A DNA stretch of 64,000 nucleotides from Hormiphora californensis (Eukaryota; Ctenophora; Tentaculata; Cydippida; Pleurobrachiidae). Position numbers and translations under genes: made by a program. This document shows, piece after piece, positions 10,806 through 22,287 of this stretch. Position 1 is the stretch's first letter. Every line of letters begins with the position of its first letter. The stretch lies in assembly GCA_020137815.1 (NCBI GenBank), contig CM035360.1, positions 4,575,855 through 4,639,854 of the forward strand. Reading direction: 5' to 3'. The notes under the pieces are model-generated. The model saw only the letters and a list, made by a program, of their open reading frames with translations, did no database searches and had not been told where the DNA came from.

Positions 10806-13800
10806 ATGCTGTCAATATTTTCTACTTTGGAAGAGTTAAGGGAGGCTCCCGATGAGGAAATCGTCAGGAGCCTCTTTTCTGTGGAACGTGCAATGGTTGT
10901 GCAATATTTCCTGGAGCTTCGAAACCAAGCAAACCAACCCATAGACAATACAATATCCGACTTGTCCGTGATGTCATCCATTGATGACATCTGCCAAGCT
11001 CCAGATAGAACCATTGCTGCTGAGCTGCTCTATGCCCAGGGAGATTTGGTCGTTGCAGCCATACTGAAATTGAGAAGGAGTAAAGTAACGCCATCTCAAC
11101 CGAGTGCACCTCCTACTGCTAAAGTACCACTGCCTGCAGCACCACAACCTACTTCACAACATAAAGTACCTGCAGCACCACAACCCAGTGCACCGTCACC
11201 TTGTCCACCACCATACTTTAATGAAGAGCCACTTCCTTCTTTCAGTGGTAACTATACTTTATAGCATTATCAGACCATGGAATATATACTGTACCGCTTA
11301 GTTTGATAGCTGCTCTCTTTCAGGTGGATCACGCACACAGCCGTTTGGATATTCGTTGGACGCTAATACTACGAAAATCAAGTTAAAAGGTTGCCATGGT
11401 TACAGTTTAACGCCTGATAAACCACCATTTCCATACACATTTGAAGTTGCCTTGGATTCTGGAAAAGTTGGTTTCAAATCTGGAAAGTTGTATCTATCAG
11501 GTAAGAAACCAGGCTGTACAGGAAAAAAATCATCACGCCTCAACTTGGCCTCTAACTCGCAACTAACATTCCCTCAGCTCAGCCAAATGGAAGTCTCCAG
11601 TGGAACCGGCCTCATTTCCAAATCTGGGAGATGTTTAAAGTTGAGAAACAAAAAGATGGCAGATATACATTCCTCTCCCACCACGGGTGTTACCTGTCAG
11701 CCCAGCCTAATGGGACCTTCCAGGTGAACAGAAGGGAGGCTAAGGAGTGGGAAATGTTCACAGTTGAACAAGTACACTTTGAGAGAGGTTCCTTTCCAGC
11801 ATTAGCCGATACTGTCTGGTGCTGGGCCCACAACGGATCTGAACAGAATGGCACTGTAACATTTCTGAAAAGTGGCCAGGTATCCTGGTCGGGGGGTGGA
11901 GCTCAGGGGAGGTGGAAACTGGAGAATGGAGGTCTGACAACTTCCTTTAATAATGTAGACCACACACTGGAATGTGACAAGGAGGGAAAGTGGGCAATTC
12001 TTAGGAAGCCACTTAGAAATCCACCATCTAGCATGTGGTACAATTGTGGTAGGTGTTCACTGTGAAACCATCTTCAACCAGATATATTTTACTTCAATCA
12101 CACTTAAATTAAAGACCTTTTTAAAGATTAAATATTGCCTTAAACCAGGTCTCGGTAGCATGCAACCGTTTGGACCAACGTTAGTTTCCGATACTACGAA
12201 AATCAAATTAAAGGGTTGCCATGGTCACAGTTTGACGCCTGATAAACCACCATTTCCATACACATTTGAAGTAGCCTTGGATTCTGGAAAAGTTGGTTTC
12301 AAATCTGGAAAGTTGTATTTATCAGGTAAGAAAACAGTAAGAAAATCATTCAAATTGGTCCCTAACTCCCAACTAACTTTCCCTCAGCTCAGCCAAATGG
12401 AAGTCTCCAGTGGAACCGGCCTCATTTCCAAATCTGGGAGATGTTTAAAGTTGAGAAACAAAAAGATGGCAGATTTACATTCCTCTCCCACCATGGGTGT
12501 TACCTGTCAGCCCAGCCTAATGGGACCTTCCAGGTGAACAGAAGGGAGGCTAAGGAGTGGGAAATGTTCACAATTGAACAAGTACACTTTGAGAGAGGTT
12601 CCTTTCCAGCATTAGCCGATACTGTCTGGTGCTGGGCCCACAACGGATCTGAACAGAATGGCACTGTAACATTTCTGAAAAGTGGCCAGGTATCCTGGTC
12701 GGGGGGTGGAGCTCAGGGGAGGTGGAGACTGGAGAATGGAGGTCTGACAACTTCCTTTAATAATGTAGACCACACACTGGAATGTGACAAGGAGGGAAAG
12801 TGGGCAATTCTTAGGAAGCCACTTAGAAATCCACCATCTTGCATGTGGTACAATTGTGGTAGGTGTTCACTGTGAAACCATCTTCAACCAGAATCCAGAT
12901 ATATTTTACTGAAATCTTTACTGAAATTAAATCCCTTTTCAAAGCTTAGATATTGTTTTAAACCAGGTCTCGGTAACATGCAACCGTTTGGACCAACGTT
13001 AGTTTCCAATACTACGAAAATCAAGTTAAAAGGTTGCCATGGTTACAGTTTGACGCCTGATAAACCACCATTTCCATACACATTTGAAGTTGCCTTGGAT
13101 TCTGGAAAAGTTGGTTTCAAATCTGGAAAGTTGTATCTTTCGGGTAAGAAATCAAGAAATGAACCTGTGAGACTCCCATATTCTGCCAACACAGAATGGC
13201 GTGAAGTATGTGTGTGACAGAGAGTAGAAAGTTGCAAGAAAAGAAGATTATTAAAATCAGGTGAGAGTGCAAGACATTGACCCGATTTCCAAGTTTTAAT
13301 CGGCCCCTAGCCAGGTAGGAAATCAAGAAATCATCACGCCTTAACTTGGCCTCTAACTCCCAACTAAATTTCCCTCAGCTCAGCCAAATGGAAGTCTCCA
13401 GTGGAACCGGCCTCATTTCCAAATCTGGGAGATGTTTAAAGTTGAGAAACAAAAAGATGGCAGATTTACATTCCTCTCCCACCACGGGTGTTACCTGTCC
13501 GCCCAGCCTAATGGGACCTTCCAGGTGAACAGAAGGGAGGCTAAGGAGTGGGAAATGTTCACAGTTGAACAAGTACACTTTGAGAGAGGTTCCTTTCCAG
13601 AATTAGCCGATACTGTCTGGTGCTGGGCCCACAACGGATCTGAACAGAATGGCACTGTAACATTTCTGAAAAGTGGCCAGGTATCCTGGTCGGGGGGTGG
13701 AGCTCAGGGGAGGTGGAGACTGGAGAATGGAGGGTCTGACAACTTCCTTTAATAATGTAGACCACACACTGGAATGTGACAAGGAGGGAAAGTGGGCAAT

Positions 13801-15420
13801 TCTTAGGAAGCCACTTAGAAATCCACCATCTAGCATGTGGTACAATTGTGGTAGGTGTTCACTGTGAAACCATCATCAACCAGATATATTTTACTTTAAT
13901 CCCACCTTTTTAAAGATTAAGTATTATCTTAAACCAGGTCTCGGTAACACACAACCGTTTGGACCAACGTTAGTTTCCAAAAATACGAAAATCAAGTTAA
14001 AGGGTTGCCATGGTTACAGTTTGACGCCTGATAAACCACCATTTCCATACACATTTGAAGTAGCCTTGGATTCTGGAAAAGTTGGATTCAAATCTGGAAA
14101 GTTGTATCTATCAGGTTAGGAATCAAGAAATGAACCTGTGAGATTCCCATATTCTGTCATCACAGAATGGTGTGAAGTATATGTGTGACAGAGAGCTGTA
14201 GAAAGTTGCAAGAAAAGAAGATTATTAAAATCAGGTGAGAGTGCAAGACCTTCACCCGATTTCCAAGTTTCAACCGGCCCCTAGCCAAGTAAGAAAGCAA
14301 AAAAGAAATCATCACGCCTCAAATTGCTCCCTAATCCCCAACTAACATTTCCCTCAGCTCAGCCAAATGGAAGTCTCCAGTGGAACCGGCCTCATTTCCA
14401 AATCTGGGAGATGTTTAAAGTTGAGAAACAAAAAGATGGCAGATTTACATTTCTCTCCCACCACGGGTGCTACCTGTCAGCCCAGCCTAATGGGACCTTC
14501 CAGGTGAACAGAAGGGAGGCTAAGGAGTGGGAAATGTTCACAGTTGAACAAGTACACTTTGAGAGAGGTAGGTACCCAGTGTCCACTGTCCTTGGTAATG
14601 AAATTACCCCTCCGTTATATGCTAATGTATGCAATAAAAGGGGTGACTTCGTAACCAACCAGTGTCCAGTGAGATAAACTCGGCCCGCCAAATAAAGAGT
14701 AGCATTTTGTAAGATTATTCTTAACCAGGTCTTGGTGACACACAGCCTTCTGGACCAAGCTTAGTAAACAATACAACGAAAACCAATTGTGGTAAGTGCT
14801 CAGTGAAACCATCTAGAACCAGACAGAATACAGATATTTTACTTCAATTCCACTTATACATATTAAAGACCTTTTACGGCTTAAATTGAACCAACTCTTT
14901 TACTTTAATAATATGATTATCTTTTTAATATCAAACTAGATCATGGTGGCCCGCAACCGTTTGGACCGAATATTTTTGCCAAAACTACAAAAATCAAGTT
15001 GGTAGGTAGCATTGGTCACGCTCTGACACCTGATGATTCAAACTCTCCGTATACTTTTGAAGTGGCCTTAGATTCTGGGAAAGTTGGATTCAAGTCTGAA
15101 CAAGGCTTATATTTATCAGGTAGGGAATCAACCCCCCCCCCCTCAAACCCCCGTTTGGTCCTGTCTGGCGGCGCTCAGATGGGTTCGGCAGTGCCAGACA
15201 GGTTTGGCCCCTAATCCCAAACTAACTTTTCTTTTCCTCAGCTCAGCCAAATGGAAGTCTCGAGTGGAACCGGCCTCATTTCGATATCTGGGAGAAGTTT
15301 AAAGTTGAGAAAAGAGATGGCCGATATACATTCCTCTCCCACCACGGGTGTTATCTAACCGCAGTGGGAAAGGGAAGTTTAATGCCAGCCGGAAGATGGC
15401 CGCGGAATTGGGACGGTTTA
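10806..15420 (+). CDS. UBA-like protein with tandem fascin-like beta-trefoil repeats
   Basis: Exon 1 (10806-11247) encodes two short helical segments, the second UBA/CUE-like (AELLYAQGDLVVAAIL, about residues 60-80), then a Pro-rich linker ending PPPYFNEEPLPSF. It is followed by repeated exon pairs: 11324-11500 + 11578-12048, 12149-12325 + 12388-12858, 12967-13143 + 13379-13850, 13938-14114 + 14358-~14568, a 63-bp remnant exon 14729-14791, and 14940-15119 + 15242-~15420. All borders between units are phase 1. The first exon of a pair encodes KIKLKGCHGYSL..GKLYLS; the second encodes AQPNGSLQWNRPHFQIWEMF and HHGCYLSAQPNGTFQVNR, which resemble fascin/actin-bundling beta-trefoil repeats, then a trp-rich half ending MWYNC. 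Exon 13379-13850 carries one extra G near 13732 and is frameshifted. The fourth pair is truncated, and the last exon is shifted and lost near 15420. A working product may hold only the first two complete units. Actin or glycan binding is possible but unproven. Confidence 0.72.
13379..13850 (+). pseudogene. Frameshifted third fascin-like exon
   Basis: This exon is 472 bp where its two upstream sisters are 471 bp. The extra base lies in GGAGAATGGAGGGTCTGAC (about 13731-13734); the sisters read GGAGAATGGAGGTCTGAC. Downstream of it the frame ends within a few codons, so inclusion of the exon truncates the protein. Both splice sites are intact. Confidence 0.8.
14592..14658. repeat. TTGGT-ended foldback with 9-bp target duplication
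   Basis: TTGGTAATGAAATTACCCCT opposite GGGGTGACTTCGTAACCAA, flanked by CCACTGTCC (14583-14591) and CCAGTGTCC (14659-14667). It sits just after the truncated fascin-like exon ending near 14568. Confidence 0.7.
15161..15201. repeat. hAT-like MITE, CTGTCTGGC family
   Basis: CTGTCTGGCGGCGC ... GTGCCAGACAG, flanked by GTTTGGTC (15153-15160) and GTTTGGCC (15202-15209), an 8-bp duplication with one mismatch. It lies in the intron between the last two fascin-like exons. Confidence 0.75.
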
Positions 15421-15543
15421 CTATTGAAGTGTGCTAATTACTTTGTAGATATTCAATAATTACTTCTGCAAGTAATTAGAAATAAGTAATCAGTATTCAG
15501 TCTGATATTCAGATTATGTGTACAGAGATGTTTTTAGATAGTA

Positions 15544-16203
15544 GTATATACCCTGCTAACTTAAATAATGCGCCAGTGGCGAGAAGTCCCACTAGCGCGC
15601 TCTCGATAACCAGCCAGTCCAGCGGCAGATTATTTCCCACTGGCAGGTTATTTATTTTTAACTCCTATGTTACATTCAAAGTGTGTGTAAATGATCAGTT
15701 CTTACTGAAATACAGAGGGAACACTGTTTGGAAGAGTTACACACTAAATTGGAGAGAAAGAAACAACACATTCCGTCAATTACTCTCTCTTTATCTTCCC
15801 TTTTGTTTCACTATCTCAATTCCTCTGTGTTATGTCTGGCATGCCCCATATCTTGTTATTTCTTTCTCTCTCTCCTTAGTAACTGTTACCAAACAATGTA
15901 CACTCAATTGAGAGATGTTTTTGACTGTTTCTCAGTTCTCTTTGTGTGTTTTGATTAGTGTTCTCTCTCTCTTGTTAGTGTGTAATACTTGTAACAAACA
16001 ACTAAAGCAGGGTATATAACCTATAAACTCTTGCCACAGACGCATTATAGGTTTAAACCCCTCCGCCTCGGGATCGTCGTCGTGATTTAAACCAGTTTAT
16101 CCGCCAGTGGCGGATAAACTACAGCTACCTTCTCCCAGCGGCGCGCTGGGAGAAAGGTATCTGAAATAACGCGCCACTGGCAAGAGTTTATGCCTCATAT
16201 AGT
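15544..16203. repeat. Composite foldback element, copy 1
   Basis: About 660 bp. Starts TATATACCCTGCTAA and ends ATGCCTCATATA. It contains several short palindromes built on CGCCAGTGGCG and TCCGCCAGTGGCGGA, and an internal inverse of its left end (GCAGGGTATATA near 16010). The same element occurs in inverted orientation at 31984-32656, including the internal open frame, which is therefore part of the repeat and not a host gene. Confidence 0.85.
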
Positions 16204-16744
16204 GTTTTTTTAGATACTTTTTGTGACAGACGGTTGTGATTATTCAATTATGTTATAGTTTTTGTCTTCTTATTTTCTTACTTTTGTCTGCTAAATCTTT
16301 TAAGATTTTGGTCCATTGAACCGCTAGGGTTAATCTGGTATTTCTGTGTGTATTACATAATTGTATTCGAAATTAAAATGTTGTCGGTTGTATACATAAT
16401 GTACCTCTAATATAACTGCTGTTTTTCGTCCAATGCACACTGAGGGTCATTGGCAATGGTCTACATTCTACGACCGTTTAGTTGAGTTGCTCTCTTCCAG
16501 CTTCCTGCTTGTGCTGGAAGAGAGGGTCTACTATCTCTCTACAGTTATACACTATTGTACCAGTGTTGCTATAATTGTATCTTAGTACAAACAAAAGTGA
16601 ATCGTAATACTCTCCACTGTTATAGAATTGTTCCTGTTCAATACTTTCACTGTACAATAAAACAATGCGCTTCATACAAAACACTGTTAATATAGTGAGA
16701 TGTTAGAAGAGAGAGACCATGTGACTAAAATAGAAGGAAGCCGT

Positions 16745-17535
16745 ATGTTCAATAGTACCGGTGAGTAAAGCGCATACAGCCAGCACTGTACTGTCTAGGA
16801 ATGCTACATTCACTTATTGTATTACTTTTATTTGTATATATTCATCTCTCTCCACGCCTTATTCTGCTACTATATTTACCCTATTGTTTCTCTCTCAGTG
16901 TAATGGGTGGATGTGGACAGTGTTATGCAGATCCAGGGATTTTGGACTGTGGCCCTTTATTTTGGGCTACTAGGTAGGCAGAGTAGAGTACTGAATTGTA
17001 ATGGTAATATTTTATCGTGTTCAAGTTTTAATAGTTTGACCCTGTTTAAAAATTTTTTCCATAACACCACCCGTTAACCCATTTTCCAACACACCCCAAC
17101 ACCCCAATAATCGCCTCCCTTGTTCCTGCAGGTGTAATTTGGTTGCCCAGGTACTACATAGTGCCCACTAGGTTGCGGTTGTGGCCCTCATTCTATCTCT
17201 ACAATCTCTTCACCAATCAGGGCCTTGTGTTCCCGTAAGTATAGTGTTTGACGTGCGCCTCATGTAAAACTAAACGCCAGTATAATCACTGTCTTCCAAT
17301 AAAACTAAAGTTGTTGTTTCCATTCGTGCTGTAGAGCATGTTATGCCGGAATCTCTCTTAACATTCAGGGATGAGGGAACCAACCAATGCAAGTCCAGTC
17401 TCATTACCTCCAGGCTCTCCTCCGACCCTCCGTCTTTATACAGTTCTCTTAGCTCTCCTACTATTATACTTTTCTACATTTTTTTTCTCTCTCTCTCCCT
17501 CTCTCTCTCTCTCTCTCCCTATCCCTCTCTCTCTC

Positions 17536-17632
<97 letters not shown>

Positions 17633-20600
17633 ATCCCTCTCTCTGTATCACTTCAGAACATGTACAGTTGTCGTGATTTCACAATCCACACACACACAAT
17701 TTATTGCTTCCACATTATAACAGCACACATGACATGTTAGCTGTTGTTCATGTTGTATCAGGGTACAAAACATGTGGGCTGGAAACATGCCAACACAGTT
17801 TTAGCAGTGCAACCAAAAATACAGTAGTGCAGTGTTCAACCTGCAGTGTCTAAAATAGTGATGGGCAAAATAAATATTCTGAATAATGAGTTCAGAGCAA
17901 GAATTAAATAGGGAAGAAAATCGAAAAATACTGGGTTTGACCGGGAATTGAACCAGGGACCTCCAGAGAGACATGCTCGGAGCTATAAACCACTAAGCTA
18001 CCAAACCCTATATCTCTCCTTAACCGAGTTCAGCCCGTGTATGTGTGAGATTCCCCATTAAACTGTTGTACAGAGGGCGTGTGTGTGTGTTGATCACCAG
18101 AAGGAGATATCAAAATTACTTCCTGCAAAATAAATAGACTGGGCAAAACATATTATAGAAAAACGGCAGAGTACTATGTACATTGTAGATAGAAATTAGA
18201 AATCAATTCGGTTTTCCAATTTCCACCTAATACCTCCCTTCCCCACCCAGGTCCCAGCCACCACTACACCTCGGTTCCGAGAAACTCACCCTACCCTCTC
18301 GGAACATAACCTTTTCAATCGGCCACGGTAACAAGTGTTTCACCTGTAACCTCAACCTCCAACCTCGATCCTGTTCCTCTCTCCACTACTCTGACCTCAT
18401 CTTCTCCTCCTCCTCCATCCCTTCTGATGTGTATGATGTGTACGGGTACGAGAGTTATCCATGTTACCAGAGGATCTCAAAGAAAACTCCCCAATGCCCC
18501 GGGATGGGGTCCGTGGATGCGGGGTCCGCGAGTCTGTTTAGTGGATGTACACTGTGTTCATTCTGCCATAAACACTCAGTGGAAAATATTAGCTTGACAT
18601 ACAGATCCTATGCGTATACCCCGAGGTTCTCCATCTCAACGGACAATGAAAATACAATTCTACACTGTTTGAATAAGCTGGTTCTCCTAAAACTCGCCCA
18701 AACTCATGACAACACCGGAGAGGAAGGGTTTTGTGAGGCGCTATCCAATCACATCTCTGTGTACCAGGAGGGGGGAATGTTACTTGTTACTGGATGTAGC
18801 TCCTTCTGTACTGACAGCGCTAACTTGTTGTATAAGGAGCTGTATAATTCGGAGTTGGGGGTCTATCTGATCGTGTTTGCAACTGTGGTGTTGTTGATAG
18901 CGGGGGTGTTGTCAGCGATTCGGTTTATAGTGACTTTGTATCGAGAGTTGGGGATTCTTAATGTTCAATGGTGAGTAGACATTTAAACATAGGGCTATAG
19001 GTGTAGACCGTTGCACGAGTAGACTCAAATATCGAGGCAGTTGTGAGTAGGCAGCTGGGTTTATAGACAGTTCTCATATTTCATGATGAGTAGGTACTGT
19101 TGTTTTATCTACAGTATCTACACAATAGGGCAGGTTTTTGGGAAAAAAGTTTTTCCTTACCTAGTACCAATGTGACCAACCCCTCACTATCCCTCAGGAA
19201 CAGTAGCGCAACCTGCCCAATTTGCATGGATAAACTCTACCGCTTCACTCGTCTATCAACACTTCGTTGTGGACATACCTTCTGTAGGGGCTGTCTGGAG
19301 CAGTGGTTGCATGTGTTTAATCACGTGACATGTCCACTATGTAGACAACCAGTGGACCCTTCAGCCCCATTAGGACCAGGAGAGGGAGGAGAGGAGGGGG
19401 CACTGATGGTTGCTGAACCATTCCAACCAATAATACCGGTAATAATAGTTTGGGAGCTGCAGCATGATTGGGAGGTAATAATAATGATAATAAATTGGGA
19501 GATGATTTTAAAAACTCAAATCATACTTTTTATTCCTATTTCTTCGTTTCCCGTCATGCTTTATCACATCTCTAACCACCCCCATTTCTCTCTCCTTCTC
19601 GGTTAACCACCCTCCCCTCATCCAGGGAGGAATGGACGATCCGTTAGACCAGGATGATCTACAAAGTGTCACCAGTGATATCTCTATGGCGAGTTCAGTA
19701 CAGTTTGTTACTCAATCTATTTACAACATCGGGAGAAATGTTGTGTCCGGATGGCAATCCTCTAGGATCAATCATGAGTAAGTGATAAACAAACAAACAA
19801 ACAAACAAACAAACAAACAAACAAACAAACAAACAAACAAACAAACAAACAAACAAACAAACAAACAAACAAACAAACAAGCAAACAAACAAACAAACAA
19901 ACAAACAAACAAACAAACATACATACAAACAAACAAACAAACAAACACACAAACAAACAATCAATCAATCAAACAATCAAACAAACAAACAAACAAACAA
20001 ACAAACAAACAAACGAGTGTACACGGTGTACGTTTGTACAAATTTACACCTGGACAGACACAGCAATTATTTCAGACAGCTAATTATCTTCACATTGTGA
20101 CAGTTATGTACATTCTACACATTTCCTTATTTGGTTTCCTAGTGTCTTCTCTCCTGTCTTTATTTTGTCCCTCTCTCCCTCTCTCTTCCTCTCACTAGTC
20201 ACTACTAGTCACTACTAAATATCTCACTACTGACGTATCACTCTTCTCAGGCCGGCCAGTACATCTGAAGAGACTGCTGATGCGACTATTGATCATCATC
20301 TCAGCTCGATCAGCCAAACCAGCTTTACCGATAGGATCGTGGTTCAAGATGATCTATCCCGGCCCATTCCCATGCCGTACTACCCGCTGTTCCCTGAGAC
20401 GACATCAGCTCACCACCATGTCCCTAATACCGCTAGTGCCATTTCAATTGTGAGTAACTTGTGAGTTCTCTAGCTCACAGTACCAATTCAATAAATCGCT
20501 GAAATCCGCAAAAAGGGATATATATAAATCCACGTGCATTATTATGTTCACATGTGTGTCCCCATTTTGGCATCACGCCATCAGATTTTTGTGATGGCAC

Positions 20601-21147
20601 TGAGACGTGATAGGCTGACTCTCCCTCCCTGTTTCAGGTCGCATCCTACAGCAGCTCTGCCACTTCAGTAGTACCCTCCCTCCACAACCATCCCCTGTGT
20701 TCTCACGACGCGACACTGGGAGTCATGCCATTTGATACGGGGGCACTAAGTGATACGGAGCTGAATTTACAGAATAGGATAGCTAGGAAAATAAACCGGC
20801 TGAGACACCGCAGACTCGGCAGACGTAAGTTATATCGGGGAGTGTGTGACTCAGGGAAGGATTGTTTTTGTTGGAATGGTGCCAGAAGTGGGAACAAAAT
20901 TGTATTTGGCAGCTGCGAGTAGTTGATCTAATTTGGTGCAACCGTACACCCAAAAATTCAAACTTGCAACCTTGTGAATTGGGTACTTTCTTTAAATTAT
21001 ATGAACTCAATATATCAACTGGTGCCATGTTAATTAATCAATTAATTAGCATTAATTAATTATGATAACCACTCTTTACTTTCAGGATCAATGTCGAATC
21101 CTGAGATAACCACATCTGAGAGTGAAATGGATAATTTTTCAAGATGA
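16745..21147 (+). CDS. Membrane-anchored RING-finger (C3HC4) protein
   Basis: Exons: 16745-16760 (MFNST, tentative start), 17132-17232, 18251-18970, 19198-~19476, 19626-19777, 20251-20449, 20638-20824, 21086-21147 (TGA). Every junction is phase-consistent. The first half is a Cys- and Tyr-containing domain of about 270 residues that is probably lumenal or extracellular. It is followed by one strong transmembrane helix (LIVFATVVLLIAGVLSAI, ~18865-18918). The RING lies directly after the helix: CPIC, then CGHTFC, CLEQWL and CPLC, giving C3HC4 spacing. The C-terminal ~250 residues are acidic and Ser-rich without a recognised domain, ending in a basic stretch (RKINRLRHRRLGR). Single-pass RING proteins of this type are usually E3 ubiquitin ligases on endomembranes. 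The exon at 19198 may instead end at the GTAATA at 19439. The start exon is the weakest part of the model. Confidence 0.75.
17481..17642. repeat. CT microsatellite
   Basis: Interrupted (CT)n in the intron before exon 18251 of the RING gene. Overlapping serine/leucine frames are artefacts. Confidence 0.95.
17933..18008 (-). tRNA. tRNA-like sequence (degenerate tRNA or SINE head)
   Basis: Read on the minus strand the 76-nt segment begins GGGTTTG and ends CAAACCC, a perfect 7-bp acceptor stem. It has an A box (TAGCTTAGTGG) in a D arm with AGCT/AGCT pairing and a B box (GGTTCAATTCC). A TTTTT run follows six bases after the 3' end, as a Pol III stop. The anticodon stem needs a bulge (CCGAG against CTCTGG) and the T stem has one mismatch, so the anticodon cannot be assigned. 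It lies antisense in an intron of the RING gene. Confidence 0.55.
19787..20013. repeat. (CAAA)n tetranucleotide array
   Basis: About 220 bp of CAAA units with a few variants (CATA, CAAT), immediately after the splice donor at 19778 in a RING-gene intron. Because four is not a multiple of three, the same array gives open frames on both strands (TNKQ and VCLF repeats). None is a gene. Confidence 0.95.
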
Positions 21148-21765
21148 CATTTTTAGAGCCTGCAGCACCACATCATACTGGAAGCACTTTTATTTTCTGC
21201 GTTCAATTTGAACTCATGTCTGTACGTAGCTAATTTTAGCCCGCCCATGTGTCACGTGTGAAAACAAAATGAATCTGAGCGCAGTCGCCACACGGACAAA
21301 TTGTAGAGGTCTGTGCGCGGTGAGTGTGTGTAAGAGAGCCGCGCGCACAGAACTCGATGCCATGTCAACTGAGAGTGCCACTTGGACTCGGAACCACTGA
21401 TCTGCAGACTGCACCTGGCTACGGGCTACCATTTGAATTGTTTAGGATTAAATTAATGGATTAGGATGGCTTTGTGAGAGATACACTAGAATACACAAAA
21501 TAAAATGGGGAAGATTATTCTAGTTCTACAAATAAATATATGGCTCTGTCAGCGTTGCGTGTGTTTTATTGCCAACTGTGTTAATCGTTTGTTATTTTGC
21601 TTATTTCACCCCTCATACTACCTTTATTTGTAATGGAAATTTATTACGTTACTTTCGGGCGAATTTATTGTTTTAGAAGTTAAAGCGAGAAAAAATGAGA
21701 TGATAGAATTCAAAAGAAAAGGACAATATCTGTGATTTTACCGTTTTGTATGTCATTTTAGCGGT

Positions 21766-22070
21766 AAAGTCACCCACTTTTTGGCACAAAATTTAGACGT
21801 TTTTGGCCTTACCCCCATTTGATTCTCAGATGGGGTCGGCGGCGCCAAACAGATACAGCCCAAGTTTTCGCAAAAATTGGTGAAGAAACGGCGGAGCGCA
21901 TTTTGCGCCATAACTCCGCCATTTTTGCACCGATTTTTTATTTTCTTGAGCTGTGTGGAAAGAGATCGATGCCCTCTTTCCAAAGATCCCAAGATGAAGC
22001 AATTTGGCCAAGAAATGGTTGAGTTATGGCCAAAAACGTCTAAATTTGGTGCCAAAAAGTGGGTGACTTT
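21766..22070. repeat. 305-bp foldback element
   Basis: Left end AAAGTCACCCACTTTTTGGC and right end GCCAAAAAGTGGGTGACTTT are inverse complements over more than 40 bp (through TTTAGACGTTTTTGGCC). The interior holds a decayed CTGTCTGG-family MITE (CATTTGATTCTCAGATGGGG near 21808). No coding capacity. Confidence 0.85.
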
Positions 22071-22287
22071 AAAGCTTACCGTCATTAACACTTTTAAATT
22101 GTTGAGTAACAGAACAGAGAATATGAATATTTTTCCCGATTTCCAATCAGCAAACATTCATAGCAGTATCGGGCAGCGATGAACAGAAAAAACAATTGAC
22201 TGTTACCAGGTTCCTCTACCATCTCGTACTAGCTTATAACGTATCTAATGATCACTCCTTGATTTGCGAATCTGGTGTGTGGCAATA

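Noticed and set aside
15516-15958. Plus-strand frame with hydrophobic C-terminus
   Set aside because: The same frame occurs at 32242-32519 within an inverted copy of the foldback element; it belongs to the repeat.
16902-16970. Exon candidate (VMGGCGQCYADPG) upstream of the RING gene
   Set aside because: Good splice borders, but its end phase (2) does not fit exon 17132 (needs 1); the 16745 start exon fits.
19100-19197. Extension of the RING exon upstream to an ATG at 19100
   Set aside because: The exon boundary at 19198 gives a phase-correct join to the transmembrane exon; the extension does not.
19695-20198. Open frames with VCLF or TNKQ repeats on both strands
   Set aside because: They are the six readings of a (CAAA)n array inside an intron; no other support.
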